A stretch of DNA of 64,000 bases, from NCBI GenBank assembly GCA_964608315.1, contig CAZSNF010000002.1, positions 62,001-126,000 of the forward strand, written 5' to 3'. This document shows, piece after piece, positions 33,597 through 43,570 of this stretch (position 1 is its first letter; each line of letters begins with the position of its first letter). The notes beneath the pieces are model-generated. The model had not been told where the DNA came from and ran no database searches. It saw only the letters and a list, made by a program, of their open reading frames with translations. The position numbers and the translations under genes are program-made. This DNA comes from VXPQ01 sp964608315 (GTDB lineage: Bacteria; Bacteroidota; Rhodothermia; Rhodothermales; VXPQ01).

Positions 33597-34841
33597 TCAG
33601 GTGTTTTCGAAATGGAGCGAGTCTTCCAGACCGGGAGACCGAAAAGGAATCAGGCTATGCCGGGTAAGCCGGTACATGAATGCAGCGAGCACGATCCCGA
33701 AGAGGCCCAGCCAGTTCGCAATATCCAGAAAATGAATGGCGGCGGCCTCGTAGTGCAACACCGGCGCCGCCAGCCAATGAATGTCGAACCACTGCATTGC
33801 AAGCAGCCAAACGCAGATGGACGCCAGAAACATCCTGGACCGCTTGACCGCCCTGGACAACAAAAGAATAAAGGGAACGATGAAATGTCCGAAAAGCAGC
33901 ACGGCGCTGTGCGCTTCCCAGCCATGGCTGAGGCGATGGCGATACCAGAGCGTTTCTTCCGGAATGTTGCCGTACCAGATCAGCATGTACTGGCTGAACG
34001 CGATGTACGCCCAGAACACCACGAAACCGAACGTCAGTTTGCCGAGATCCTGATAGTGCTCCGTGGTGACGGTTCCCCGCAAGTGGCCGGTAGCCTGAAG
34101 CGTCATGGCGCACAATGCAAGCAGGGCGTGAATCGACATGAAGGCGCCCGAAAACACGTATACACCGAAAATGGTCGAAAACCAGTGCGGGTCCAGCGAC
34201 ATCAGCAAATCGTAACTCGCAAAGGCGGTGGTTACCGCGCCCACCGCAAGTCCGAGGGCGCTCACCTTTCGCTGGCGAGCCGAAATGCCGGAATCGCCTG
34301 TCGCGTCCTCAAGCAACGAATTGCGGTACAGATGGTATGCGACCAGGCTCCACGCCAGGAAGTAGATCGCCAGACGCACCAGAAAAAACGGAACGTTCAG
34401 GTAGGGCGTCTTGCCGGCGAGGATCGGGTCGGCGGCCACGGCGTCCGCATGCGTCCAGTGGTACAAATCGTGCAAACCGAAGAGGACGGGAATGCCCAGC
34501 ACGGCCAGCAGCGGAAACGTCCACAGCAAGGCTTCGGCCATGCGCCGCACCACAATGCTCCACCGCGCCCTCGTCAAGTGCTGTATCAGCACGAAGAACA
34601 ACGCGCCCAGCGCGATGGTCAGGCAGAACGCCCACGCCGTCAGGTACGAAAAATAAAACTGATGCGCATCCGTCAGCCAGCCCGACAACCCCGTCGCAAG
34701 CCCGATCCCGCCAACCAGCAAGGGAACCCCCCACAAGCGCCAGTCCCCCGTATAGCGGAACGCATCCGGCGCATCGGCGCTCGTCGCCGCAAACGGATCC
34801 AGGAAACGCTGGAAAATATGGTTCTTTTTCAGTGTCGCCAT
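33597..34841 (-). CDS. actF: Alternative complex III subunit ActF (NrfD-like)
   Basis: A 414-residue integral membrane protein with about 10 helices, the second NrfD-like quinol-interacting subunit of alternative complex III. It starts with a family-typical soluble N-terminus (KKNHIFQRFLDPFA) and contains charged residues within helices such as HWFSTIFGVYVFSGAF and SQYMLIWYGNIPEETLWY. ACIII oxidises menaquinol and reduces cytochrome c or an oxidase directly. It follows ActE by five bases. Confidence 0.92.
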   Translation of the reverse strand: MATLKKNHIFQRFLDPFAATSADAPDAFRYTGDWRLWGVPLLVGGIGLATGLSGWLTDAHQFYFSYLTAWAFCLTIALGALFFVLIQHLTRARWSIVVRRMAEALLWTFPLLAVLGIPVLFGLHDLYHWTHADAVAADPILAGKTPYLNVPFFLVRLAIYFLAWSLVAYHLYRNSLLEDATGDSGISARQRKVSALGLAVGAVTTAFASYDLLMSLDPHWFSTIFGVYVFSGAFMSIHALLALCAMTLQATGHLRGTVTTEHYQDLGKLTFGFVVFWAYIAFSQYMLIWYGNIPEETLWYRHRLSHGWEAHSAVLLFGHFIVPFILLLSRAVKRSRMFLASICVWLLAMQWFDIHWLAAPVLHYEAAAIHFLDIANWLGLFGIVLAAFMYRLTRHSLIPFRSPGLEDSLHFENT

Positions 34842-34846
34842 CGAAT

Positions 34847-35542
34847 CTACTCGTTGTCCCCGGCTGCCGCGCTGCGGCGGATGTCGTCAAGGAGCGCGGC
34901 GGGCACATCGCTGCCGAGCGCATACTGACTGCGCTGAAGCGCCCGGATATAGGCTACGATAGCCCACCGATCCGCCACAGGTATTTGCTGCGCGTATCCA
35001 GGCATGGTTCGCACGCCATTGGCAATGACGTCGTACAGATAGCCGTCCGTGACTTCGCGCAACCGGTCGCTGTGATAGGTCGTGGCGGGCGTATACCCGA
35101 AATCTCCTGTCGTAATGATCCCTTCGCCGTCGCCGGCGGCGCCATGGCACGGGGTGCAGAAAATGTCGTACCGGGTTTGTCCGCGCTCCAGCAGTTCGAG
35201 CGTCAGCGGAACAGGCATGGCCTCCACATAACTCCCATCGGCGTTCCGCCCTTCGTGATACCGCGTATCCTCGCGCAAGAATCCGCGCGCCACCGTTCCG
35301 GGAACCGGCGGCCGCATGGAGCGCCCGTCCGCAAAGAAGGCGTTCGCCTCCTGCGGATCGAACCGCTCCTGATAATCCATGTTCAGGTTGGGATGGATCG
35401 GCGTATGTTCATGCGTCGAACCGCGGCAAGACGCCAGCAGCAAGGCGGCAAGCGCCAGAGTCGTTCCCGCTCGCTTCGCGAGCATGGCGCGGGCATGGCG
35501 CCTGGCGCGCGACAAGGCCGATCTGGTTGCATGCGCCGTCAT
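34847..35542 (-). CDS. actE: Alternative complex III subunit ActE (monohaem cytochrome c)
   Basis: A 231-residue lipoprotein with a long basic leader and lipobox LLASC (Cys39). One cytochrome c domain has CTPCHGAAGDGEG near residue 133 and a likely axial Met in TMPGYAQQIPV. In ACIII, ActE receives electrons and passes them towards the oxidase. ATG overlaps the ActD stop (ATGA). Confidence 0.93.
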   Translation of the reverse strand: MTAHATRSALSRARRHARAMLAKRAGTTLALAALLLASCRGSTHEHTPIHPNLNMDYQERFDPQEANAFFADGRSMRPPVPGTVARGFLREDTRYHEGRNADGSYVEAMPVPLTLELLERGQTRYDIFCTPCHGAAGDGEGIITTGDFGYTPATTYHSDRLREVTDGYLYDVIANGVRTMPGYAQQIPVADRWAIVAYIRALQRSQYALGSDVPAALLDDIRRSAAAGDNE

Positions 35543-36123
35543 GATTCTTCGGTGAGTAATTCAATGTTGCGCCCGCCAATATCCGTCAGCAATCGCCGGG
35601 TTTCCTCAAGGTCGAATCGCTTGTCCGAGGCCGCAATGTGCAGGAAAAACGCATCGTCGGTCGCCCGCGCGAAATTGCGGGAATAAAAAAGCGGATTATG
35701 AGGCCGCGGCAGCCCGTTCAGCGCAAACATGCCCGCCACCGCGCCAAAAGCCGAAAAAAGCACCGTCAGCTCGAAGATGACGGGGATAGACGGTTCGATG
35801 GCGAAAAACGGCTTGCCGCTGATGTTCAACGGATACGCTACGGCGCCCGTCCACCACTGCAACCAGTACGCCAGGGCAAAACCGGTAATCCCGCCGCCCA
35901 GCGTAAAAAACCCGACCAGCGAATTGCCCAGCCCCATGGCCTTGTCCATGCCATGAATCGGAAAGGGCGAATGCACGTCGAAATGCCGATAGCCCGCCTC
36001 GCGCACTTTCCCTGCGGCGCGCAACAACGCGGCGGGGTCCGCGAACTCTGCAAGCAACCCGTACACGGGCTCGCTTTCGTAGACGCCCATGGACGCCTTG
36101 ATATCCGCAATCAGCTTCTTCAT
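35539..36123 (-). CDS. actD: Alternative complex III subunit ActD (DUF3341)
   Basis: A 194-residue DUF3341 protein with two membrane helices (about 75-98 and 118-140) flanked by soluble parts. The signature YRHFDVHSPFPIHGMDKAMG near residue 47 is characteristic of ActD. ActD has no cofactor and is structural. It is coupled on both sides by ATGA overlaps with ActC and ActE. Confidence 0.95.
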   Translation of the reverse strand: MKKLIADIKASMGVYESEPVYGLLAEFADPAALLRAAGKVREAGYRHFDVHSPFPIHGMDKAMGLGNSLVGFFTLGGGITGFALAYWLQWWTGAVAYPLNISGKPFFAIEPSIPVIFELTVLFSAFGAVAGMFALNGLPRPHNPLFYSRNFARATDDAFFLHIAASDKRFDLEETRRLLTDIGGRNIELLTEES

Positions 36124-37508
36124 GACGATTCCTGGTCGTAAAAGTGCGGATCGGCTTGCGGCGCGACGCCCTTGACTTCAGAGAGCGCCACCATCGGAGC
36201 AAACCTCAGGAACAGCAAAAACAGGGTCAGAAACAGTCCGAACGATCCCGCAAAAGTCATCACATCCACCCAGGTGGGCGAAAAATAGCCCCAACTCGAA
36301 GGCAGATAATCGCGATGCAGCGAAATCACTGTGATCACGAAACGCTCGAACCACATGCCGATGTTCACAAGAATGGAAATGGCGAACATGAGCGGTACGT
36401 TCCGCCGCAGGCGCTTGAACCAGAATACCTGGGGCGCAAGGAGATTGCACGACATCATGATCCAGTAAGCCCAGGCGTACGGCCCGGTGGCGCGGTTGAT
36501 GAAGGCGTATTGTTCGTACCCGACCTGCGAATACCAGGCAATGAAAAATTCCGTGACGTACGCAAAACCCACCATCGATCCCGTGAGCAGGATGATGATG
36601 TTCATCTTTTCGAGATGGTTGAGCGTGATCAGGTCCTCGATGCCGTAGACCTTGCGGGCAATGACCATGAGCGTGACCACCATGGCGAATCCGGAAAAGA
36701 TGGCTCCCGCCACGAAATAGGGCGGGAAAATGGTGGTGTGCCAACCGGGCACGATGGATACGGCGAAGTCGAACGACACCACCGAATGCACCGACAGCAC
36801 AAGCGGCGTGGCGAGGCCCGCCAGCAACAGGTACGCCTTTTCATAATTGCGCCAGTGCCGGTTGGAGCCGGTCCATCCCATGGAAAATACGCCCAGTACG
36901 CGCTGCCGAAAGAACGAACGGGCCCGATCGCGAAGCGTGGCCAGGTCAGGAATCAGCCCCACATACCAGAACATCAGCGAAACAATGAAATAACTCGACA
37001 CCGCAAAAACGTCCCACAGCAGCGGACTCTTGAATTGCGGCCACATGTCCATCTGGTTCGGGATCGGAAGGGTCCAGTAGATTACCCAGATGCGCCCTAC
37101 GTGAATCGTCGGAAAAAGCAGGGCGCAGATCACGGCGAAGATCGTCATGGCCTCCGCGGCCCGGTTGATGGACGTGCGCCAGCGCTGCCTGAACAAAAAC
37201 AGAATGGCGGAAATCAGTGTGCCCGCATGCCCGATGCCGACCCAGAACACGAAATCCACGATCGGCCAGCCCCATCCGACCGGGACATTGTTGCCCCAGA
37301 CGCCCACGCCATTCCACACCTGATAGGCGATCATGACCAGCAGGTTGAGCAGCAGGAGCGAAGAAATCCCGATGGCTATGTACCAGCCGAGGGGCGGCTT
37401 CTTCTCCGCATGGCGGGCCACCAGTTCGGTGAGTTCGTGAAAACTCAGGTTGCCGGTAACCAGCGGCGGCTCGGCGCTATGGCTCGTTGAATGACCCACT
37501 GCGTTCAA
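36120..37508 (-). CDS. actC: Alternative complex III subunit ActC (NrfD-like)
   Basis: A 462-residue, ten-helix NrfD-family subunit that, with ActB, forms the quinol-oxidising core of ACIII. Typical stretches are FWVGIGHAGTLISAILFLFRQ and MWFERFVITVISLHRDYLPS. The start is uncertain: a TTG at 37506-37508 (seven bases after ActB) or a GTG three codons later are the only near candidates, and no ATG precedes the conserved sequence. The stop overlaps the ActD ATG. Confidence 0.93.
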   Translation of the reverse strand: MNAVGHSTSHSAEPPLVTGNLSFHELTELVARHAEKKPPLGWYIAIGISSLLLLNLLVMIAYQVWNGVGVWGNNVPVGWGWPIVDFVFWVGIGHAGTLISAILFLFRQRWRTSINRAAEAMTIFAVICALLFPTIHVGRIWVIYWTLPIPNQMDMWPQFKSPLLWDVFAVSSYFIVSLMFWYVGLIPDLATLRDRARSFFRQRVLGVFSMGWTGSNRHWRNYEKAYLLLAGLATPLVLSVHSVVSFDFAVSIVPGWHTTIFPPYFVAGAIFSGFAMVVTLMVIARKVYGIEDLITLNHLEKMNIIILLTGSMVGFAYVTEFFIAWYSQVGYEQYAFINRATGPYAWAYWIMMSCNLLAPQVFWFKRLRRNVPLMFAISILVNIGMWFERFVITVISLHRDYLPSSWGYFSPTWVDVMTFAGSFGLFLTLFLLFLRFAPMVALSEVKGVAPQADPHFYDQESS

Positions 37509-37514
37509 TGGAGG

Positions 37515-40500
37515 TTATCCCTGAGGTTCGAGTTCCGGGTTCGGGTTCGTTACGCGCGCCAGGTACGAGGTGCGCGGCTTGACGGACAGTTCGGCCAGCA
37601 TTTCGTATCGCCGCGGATTGGCCCGCGCTTTGGCCACTGCGCTGTTCGGGTCGTTCAGATCGCCGAACGCAATGCTCTGCATGCCGCACGCTTGCTGACA
37701 CGCCGTCTTGACTTCGCCATCCCGAATCGCCCGGTCTTCGAGGTTCGCGGCATGCTGCGCTCCCCGGATCCGCTGGATGCAATACGAGCATTTCTCCATG
37801 ACGCCCCGGAAACGAACCGTCACATTCGGGTTTTGCGCCATCTGCACCGTCTCCGGCAAGGTCTTCGTCCAGTTGAAAAAACTGAACCGGCGGACCTTGT
37901 AGGGGCAATTATTGGAGCAATACCGCGTACCGATGCAACGGTTGTAAATCATCTGGTTCGTGCCGTCCGGGGAATGCACGGTCGCCGCCACCGGGCATAC
38001 CGCCTCGCACGGAGCATTCTCGCAATGCATGCAGGGCACCGGCTGCACGACCATGGCCGGCTCGTCCGTATCCGCGCCATCCCCGGAAACGAAATAACGG
38101 TCGATGCGCAACCAGTGCATTTCGCGCCCGCGGCCCACCTCTTCCTTGCCCACCATCTGCACATTGTTCTCGCTGTTGCATGCAACCACGCAAGCATTGC
38201 AACCCGTGCACGTATTCAGGTCGATGACCATCCCCCACTGATTCGCATAGTAGGGATTTTCCGTGATGGCGGGTTGCTCGGAAGGATGTTCCTTCTCCCA
38301 GAGCGCGGGATAATCCTCCCACTCTTCCTGTCCGTGCAGCGGAGGAACCGCATCCGGCGCAAATGTGGGATGCTCCCTGAATTCCGAGAGCGTGGCCTTG
38401 CGGAAAAGCGGACGGCCTTCCATGTAGCCATGCTCCTGCGTCGTGGAAATCGTCCAGGCGTCGCCCGTCTTCCGGACTTCGGCTCCCGCAAGTACGCGAC
38501 GCATGTCCGCGCCAAGCAGCGCGGCGACATTCGACCCGACGCCGTTTGCAAGCGGGCCGTCGGCGTAAATATCGGTATAATGATCCAGGTCGAAGAACCG
38601 GGCTTTTCGCGGTGGGCGGTCCGTTGCGATGCGACGCCCGTATCCCATGGTCACATGCACCGAGTAATCCGGCAAGCCCGGCTGAATCCAGGCCGGCAAT
38701 CGAACGCTGCGGCCCTCCACGGAAATTTCCAGCACATCGACCTTGTACTGCCCCTTGTCGTATTTCGCCGACACGCCCAGACGCTCGGCCATGGCCGGAG
38801 AAATCAGCGCCACATTGTCCCATACGATCTTTGTGACCGGGTCGGGAAGCTCCATCATCCAGGCATTGTTGGCGTACGAACCGTCCAGCACGGTGGGATC
38901 GAGGCGCAAAACCACTTCTGTTTCCTCGTGGCCCGGCGCAGAAACGGACAAGACAGGCGTCCCCGGCGCCGGCGTCGCCTCCGGGTAGCCGCTGTCCGGC
39001 AAGAATCCGTCGTGCAACGCCTTGCGCCACGCCTCCCCCATGTCGCCGGGCAAGTAGGCCGACCATTGCGCCCGCACCAGGTCGTATCCGGGCGTATCCG
39101 CGCCGTCGGCAAGCAGGCCAAGCACCTCCACATCGGATTTCGCCGCCTCGTACAAGGGGGCGATAAGCGGCTGTACAACCGAGAGCGTACCGTCGTATGC
39201 GCGACCGTCGCCCCAGGCTTCAAGGTAATGGGTCTGCGGAATATGCCACTCCGCCGCCTGTCCGGTTTCGTCGAGATGCAATCCAAGGTGCACCGTCCGG
39301 GCGACGCGTTCCATCCCCCCGACGAAATCAAATTCGGGCGGCGCGCCGTACGCGGGATTGACCCCAAGCAAGAGCAGCAGGTCGATCTCTCCTGCGTGCA
39401 TATCGCTGGCCAGCGCAGCGAAGCGCTCGGCCTGCGACGATTCCGCATCTTCGTCCGCAGCCAGATAGGAAACCGTACTGCCCGCGGCGCCGAGCGCCTC
39501 GTTGACGGCTGCCGCCAGCGCATGGACTTCCGCGGGCTGGGTATCGCCCGCCACCACTACGGCGCGGGGACCCGCCGCCTGCATGTCGCGGACCATGGTC
39601 TCCAGAAACGCATCCTCCATGACATTTCCCCCCGGAGATTCGCCTGCGCCAAGCCGGGCGGCCATCGCTTGCGCAAAAGCAGGAATATCGCTGGAACGCA
39701 ACCGCTTGCGATGATCGGCCATGCCTCCGGTAAGCGAATAGGCGCTCTCTACGACATACAACCTGCCGGGGGCGTCTTCCGGAGACGCCATCCGTCTGTT
39801 CTGCGCGTACTCCGCCGCATTGGACAGCAAATTGATCTCGGTCGGGCCCAGAAAATCGCTGTCGAGACTGACGATGACTTTCGCCCCGGAGAACCGGTAT
39901 ACGGGCCGCGCTACGCCGCCCGCCCCGGTTCGCAGCGCCATCCGGGACATATCCGCCCCCTCGGGCGCATACGTAACCCATTGCAAGGCCGGAAAACGCG
40001 CTGCAAGGCGAGCGCGAAGCGCCCGAATCGTGGGCGAGGAAGTGGGCGGGGCCACCACCCCGATCCGGGCGGCGCCGTCAAGCCCCTGCGTAAACTGCAC
40101 GAATTCCCGCCATTCCGCGCCGACGCCCCCGCGCAACACGCGCTGCGAGCGATCCGGGTCGTACAGATTCAGAATGGAAGCCTGCTCGAACGCCCCGGAC
40201 GCTCCCCGGGACATGGGATGTTCGGGATTCCCTTCTATCTTGACGGGACGCCCTTCGTGGCTTCGGACAAGCACCGGACGAAGCACCCCCCGGTACGGCA
40301 TGCCCGTAGCGTAGTAAAGGGGTTCTCCCGGAACGATTTCCTCCGGCTGGCGCGTATACGGAAGCACCTGTTCAACGGGGCGACGGCAAGCCGCCAGGCC
40401 GGCCATCGCCATGGAAGCGCCCATGACGCGCAGAAAATCCCTGCGGGACGAACTTCCCGGACGATCGCTGGCGCCCGGAATGAACTCCCCGTCATGCAGG

Positions 40501-40595
40501 TCGCCCAGCTCCCCCCGGAGATCGGCGGAACTGCGCCAGAACCGCTCGCGCGGCGACGGCGTCGCTGCATTTTTCAGGACAGGAAGGTCGATCAT
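37515..40595 (-). CDS. actB: Alternative complex III subunit ActB (molybdopterin-oxidoreductase-like plus iron-sulfur domain)
   Basis: A 1026-residue periplasmic subunit. A twin-arginine signal (SRRDFLRV, 50-57) is followed by a possible lipobox cysteine (AGLAAC, Cys70). The large N-terminal part resembles the molybdopterin oxidoreductase fold, which in ActB proteins carries no molybdenum cofactor. The C-terminal quarter holds four cysteine groups (CTGCNACVVAC, CMHCENAPCEAVCP, CIGTRYCSNNCPY, CSYC with CQQAC) for three [4Fe-4S] clusters and one [3Fe-4S] cluster. It passes electrons from quinol towards the ActA haems. It follows ActA by about 25 bases. Confidence 0.95.
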   Translation of the reverse strand: MIDLPVLKNAATPSPRERFWRSSADLRGELGDLHDGEFIPGASDRPGSSSRRDFLRVMGASMAMAGLAACRRPVEQVLPYTRQPEEIVPGEPLYYATGMPYRGVLRPVLVRSHEGRPVKIEGNPEHPMSRGASGAFEQASILNLYDPDRSQRVLRGGVGAEWREFVQFTQGLDGAARIGVVAPPTSSPTIRALRARLAARFPALQWVTYAPEGADMSRMALRTGAGGVARPVYRFSGAKVIVSLDSDFLGPTEINLLSNAAEYAQNRRMASPEDAPGRLYVVESAYSLTGGMADHRKRLRSSDIPAFAQAMAARLGAGESPGGNVMEDAFLETMVRDMQAAGPRAVVVAGDTQPAEVHALAAAVNEALGAAGSTVSYLAADEDAESSQAERFAALASDMHAGEIDLLLLLGVNPAYGAPPEFDFVGGMERVARTVHLGLHLDETGQAAEWHIPQTHYLEAWGDGRAYDGTLSVVQPLIAPLYEAAKSDVEVLGLLADGADTPGYDLVRAQWSAYLPGDMGEAWRKALHDGFLPDSGYPEATPAPGTPVLSVSAPGHEETEVVLRLDPTVLDGSYANNAWMMELPDPVTKIVWDNVALISPAMAERLGVSAKYDKGQYKVDVLEISVEGRSVRLPAWIQPGLPDYSVHVTMGYGRRIATDRPPRKARFFDLDHYTDIYADGPLANGVGSNVAALLGADMRRVLAGAEVRKTGDAWTISTTQEHGYMEGRPLFRKATLSEFREHPTFAPDAVPPLHGQEEWEDYPALWEKEHPSEQPAITENPYYANQWGMVIDLNTCTGCNACVVACNSENNVQMVGKEEVGRGREMHWLRIDRYFVSGDGADTDEPAMVVQPVPCMHCENAPCEAVCPVAATVHSPDGTNQMIYNRCIGTRYCSNNCPYKVRRFSFFNWTKTLPETVQMAQNPNVTVRFRGVMEKCSYCIQRIRGAQHAANLEDRAIRDGEVKTACQQACGMQSIAFGDLNDPNSAVAKARANPRRYEMLAELSVKPRTSYLARVTNPNPELEPQG

Positions 40596-40619
40596 GTCGA
40601 TCTCGCGTCTGATCCGATG

Positions 40620-41267
40620 CTAATAATGACAAGCGGAGCAATTCAGGGGGGGCTGAATGCCTTCCCGCGTTATGCGCTCCGCATTGCGTTCCATGAAATC
40701 CGCCGGATGTTCATACCCCATGACGGTCGCCGCCTCGTCCGGGCGCAACTGCTCTTCCGGGCTGCGATGGCAATCAAGGCACCACCCCATCGACAACGGC
40801 TCCACCTGGGATACGACGTCCATCAGGTCTACCCGGCCGTGGCAAGTCTCGCATCCCACGCCATTATTGACATGGGCCGCATGGCTGAAATGCACGTAAT
40901 CCGGCAAAAAACTGACCTTGATCCATTCCACCGGCGTATCTTCCGCCCAACTTTTGCGCACCGGCTGGAGGGACAACGCTTGCGTCTGCACCTGCTCATG
41001 ACAGTTCATGCACGTTTCGGTGGGAGGCAGATTCGCCTCGGCGAACCGCTCGACATTCGTATGGCAATACCGGCAATCCAGTCCCAGTTCGCCTGCATGC
41101 AGCCGGTGGCTATAGGGCACAGGCTGTTCAGGCGCATAGCCCACGTCCGTATACTCCGGGGAAAAGTAGTACCAGACAAAGCCGACCAGGACTACCCCTG
41201 CTGCAAGCGCGCCGATCAGGGAAAGGATCGGCAATGCGTTGGCGCCTTTGGGGAAAAGCTGAGGCAT
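40620..41267 (-). CDS. actA: Alternative complex III subunit ActA (pentahaem cytochrome c)
   Basis: A 215-residue protein with one N-terminal helix (about 12-36) and a periplasmic domain with five CxxCH motifs: CRYCH, CMNCH, CETCH, CLDCH and CSACH (the last two residues before the end). Five haems match ActA. I chose the ATG at 41265-41267, which starts the family-typical MPQLFPKGANALP; a TTG 17 codons upstream would extend it without reason. It is the first gene of the ACIII-caa3 cluster and is divergent from the glycosyltransferase gene. Confidence 0.94.
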   Translation of the reverse strand: MPQLFPKGANALPILSLIGALAAGVVLVGFVWYYFSPEYTDVGYAPEQPVPYSHRLHAGELGLDCRYCHTNVERFAEANLPPTETCMNCHEQVQTQALSLQPVRKSWAEDTPVEWIKVSFLPDYVHFSHAAHVNNGVGCETCHGRVDLMDVVSQVEPLSMGWCLDCHRSPEEQLRPDEAATVMGYEHPADFMERNAERITREGIQPPLNCSACHY

Positions 41268-41440
41268 GCGGATGAATGCAAACTGTGTGAATCGGGCGAA
41301 ACCCGAGCGCGCGGACAAACCGGCCAGCGTACAGCGTATAAGGTACTGTTAAATTGAACCGGCTCGACGCTTTTCGATTGAATTTAGGATAAATTGCGCA
41401 CAAAACGCTGCGCCGGAAACACGCAGCTGCCTGCTCGTCC

Positions 41441-43570
41441 ATGGAAACAGCCCCTTCGCCCGCCGCAACAGACGATCGCCGCGCCGGCGCAATCGACCTG
41501 TCGGTCGTAATCGTCAATTATAACGTGCGGGAGTTCCTCGAACAAACGCTCCGCTCTGTGTTTCGCGCGCAGGGCGACCTTCGCATGGAGGTGTTCGTGG
41601 TCGATAATAACTCCGTGGACGGCAGTCCGGCGATGGTGCGCGCCCACTTCCCAGACGTGCACCTGATGGCCAATGCAAGCAACGAAGGATTCAGCGTTGC
41701 GAACAATCAGGCGATCCGCAAGGCGCGCGGGCGCTATGTGCTGGCGCTGAACCCGGACACGATCGTGCAGGAAAACACACTGGTCACCCTGGTCCGATTC
41801 CTGGACGAGCGCCCCGACGCCGGCGCGGCGGGATGCAAGATACTCCACCCGGACGGAACGTTCGCCCTCGAAAGCCGCCGCGCTTTCCCCACGCCCCGCG
41901 TCGCCTTTTTCCGCATGACCGGGTTGTCGGCGCTCTTTCCGCGCAGCCCCGTGTTCGGGCGCTACAACATGACCCATCTGCCCGAAAACGAAACCGCCGA
42001 AGTAGACGCCCTGAGCGGGTCGTGCATGATGCTTCGGCGGGCCGCGCTCGACGAGGCCGGCCTCTTCGACGAGGAATTCTTCATGTACGGGGAAGATATC
42101 GACTTGTGTTACCGCATCCAGCAGGCGCGCTGGAAAATCTGCTATACCCCGGAAACAGAAATCATCCATTACAAGGGCCAGAGCACCCGAAAAAGCGAAT
42201 TGCGCTACGTGCGCCTTTTTTACGGGGCCATGCTCCGGTTTACGGAAAAGCATTTCGAAAGCCGGTACTCGAAATTGCTCGCCCTGCTGCTGCGATGCGG
42301 GATCGTGCTCCGGGCCGGGATGTCCGTGGCGGCGAAGTTCGGCCGCCTCGCTGCCTGGCCCCTGCTGGATTTTTGCCTGGTGTACGCCGTCGCAGCGTTT
42401 CTGGGAACGGGCTATGCGTCCCTGCTCGATACGCGCGTGGCGCCGCTTTTCTTTTCCGTCGTGGCGATGACCTATGGCCTCGGATCCGTAGCCGGCGTCG
42501 CCGCCCTCGGCGGATACCGGCGCAAACATGCTTTCCGCTCCGTTCCCGGAGGCGTCCTGACGGGCTTTCTCCTCGTATCCGCGCTCTCCTTTTTCGTAAA
42601 AACCATTGCCTTTTCGCGCCTGGTCGTACTGGTCACCTGGCCCGTAGCCGTCCTAACCTGCTGGATCGTCCGGTGGATTCGCCGGCGACGGAGCGCCGAA
42701 CCAATACATGGGCGCCGCGCCATCCTCGTAGGACGGCGGGACGAAGCCATACGCCTGCGCCATATGCTGGCCCGGCACCCGAAACCGCCCTTTTCCCTCG
42801 AAGGATTCATTACGCCGGACGAGGAAGCGCCTGTACGCAACGGAAGCGCTCCGGACGCGCTCGTTGTCCGCGATCCCGCGGAACCAGCTTCCTGGAGCCA
42901 CCTGGAGCATTCCGCGGAAAACGCGAACCCGCCATGGCTTGGCAGGACCGGGCAATTGCGCGATCTGGTCCGCCTCGGGAAGCTCCACGACGTCGTTTTT
43001 GCTTCCGCCGCGCTTTCGAACCGGGCTATTTTCCGATACATCCAGGAACTGCACGACCTGAACGTACACCTCCGTATCCTGGCCGACGGACGAGACCATG
43101 TCATCGGAAGAACATCGGTGGACGATCTTTCGATGGTCAATCTCGTAGAAACGGAGGGCGCATTCGTGCGAGCCCGCCCGTCGGTCATACGAAGATTGCT
43201 GGAAAAAGGCGTTGCAGCCGCGGGCCTGGTCCTGCATCCCGCCCTGACGGCGGCCGCCCGCCTCGCCGGACACAGTTCGCTTCCGGCGCGCCTTGCGCAT
43301 AAAACGAGAAATTTTCCCGATATTCTGTTCGGACGACGCGCCCTGATTGGCTACGACGAAACCGCCGAATACCGCCCGCCCCCGGAATGGCGCCTCCGAC
43401 CCGGCGTGTTCGCCGTAGTGGACGCTGTCAGTCTTCCCCCGGACGCCGCAGACGAACTTGACGCAGCATACTGGTTCTATGTCAGAAACCGGACCTGGTC
43501 CCTCGATTGGGATATTATCGTCCGGTCGTTCAGAGACGCCAACGGAATACACGAACGCCTCGCTCCATGA
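41441..43570 (+). CDS. GT2 glycosyltransferase fused to a degenerate phosphoglycosyltransferase region
   Basis: A 709-residue protein. Residues 18-285 are a GT-A family 2 transferase of the rhamnosyltransferase type (LSVVIVNYNVREFLEQTLRS, ALNPDTIV, GEDIDLCYR). Four or so helices (about 300-410) follow. Residues 425-590 resemble the nucleotide-binding N-terminal region of polyprenyl glycosylphosphotransferases (RRAILVGRRDEAIRLRHMLA). The last 120 residues keep the outline of the bacterial sugar transferase domain (PGVFAVVDA, YWFYVRNRTWSLDWDIIVRS) but lack the KFRSM segment and the catalytic acidic pair. It is probably a polysaccharide glycosyltransferase with a non-catalytic, membrane-bound half. 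Its TGA overlaps the accA ATG. Confidence 0.8.
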   Translation: METAPSPAATDDRRAGAIDLSVVIVNYNVREFLEQTLRSVFRAQGDLRMEVFVVDNNSVDGSPAMVRAHFPDVHLMANASNEGFSVANNQAIRKARGRYVLALNPDTIVQENTLVTLVRFLDERPDAGAAGCKILHPDGTFALESRRAFPTPRVAFFRMTGLSALFPRSPVFGRYNMTHLPENETAEVDALSGSCMMLRRAALDEAGLFDEEFFMYGEDIDLCYRIQQARWKICYTPETEIIHYKGQSTRKSELRYVRLFYGAMLRFTEKHFESRYSKLLALLLRCGIVLRAGMSVAAKFGRLAAWPLLDFCLVYAVAAFLGTGYASLLDTRVAPLFFSVVAMTYGLGSVAGVAALGGYRRKHAFRSVPGGVLTGFLLVSALSFFVKTIAFSRLVVLVTWPVAVLTCWIVRWIRRRRSAEPIHGRRAILVGRRDEAIRLRHMLARHPKPPFSLEGFITPDEEAPVRNGSAPDALVVRDPAEPASWSHLEHSAENANPPWLGRTGQLRDLVRLGKLHDVVFASAALSNRAIFRYIQELHDLNVHLRILADGRDHVIGRTSVDDLSMVNLVETEGAFVRARPSVIRRLLEKGVAAAGLVLHPALTAAARLAGHSSLPARLAHKTRNFPDILFGRRALIGYDETAEYRPPPEWRLRPGVFAVVDAVSLPPDAADELDAAYWFYVRNRTWSLDWDIIVRSFRDANGIHERLAP

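Noticed and set aside
37491..41357. A 1288-codon plus-strand open frame
   Set aside because: It is the antisense shadow of ActB and ActA, which have full motif support. Long antisense frames are common in GC-rich DNA, and the translated sequence is Arg/His-rich without domains.
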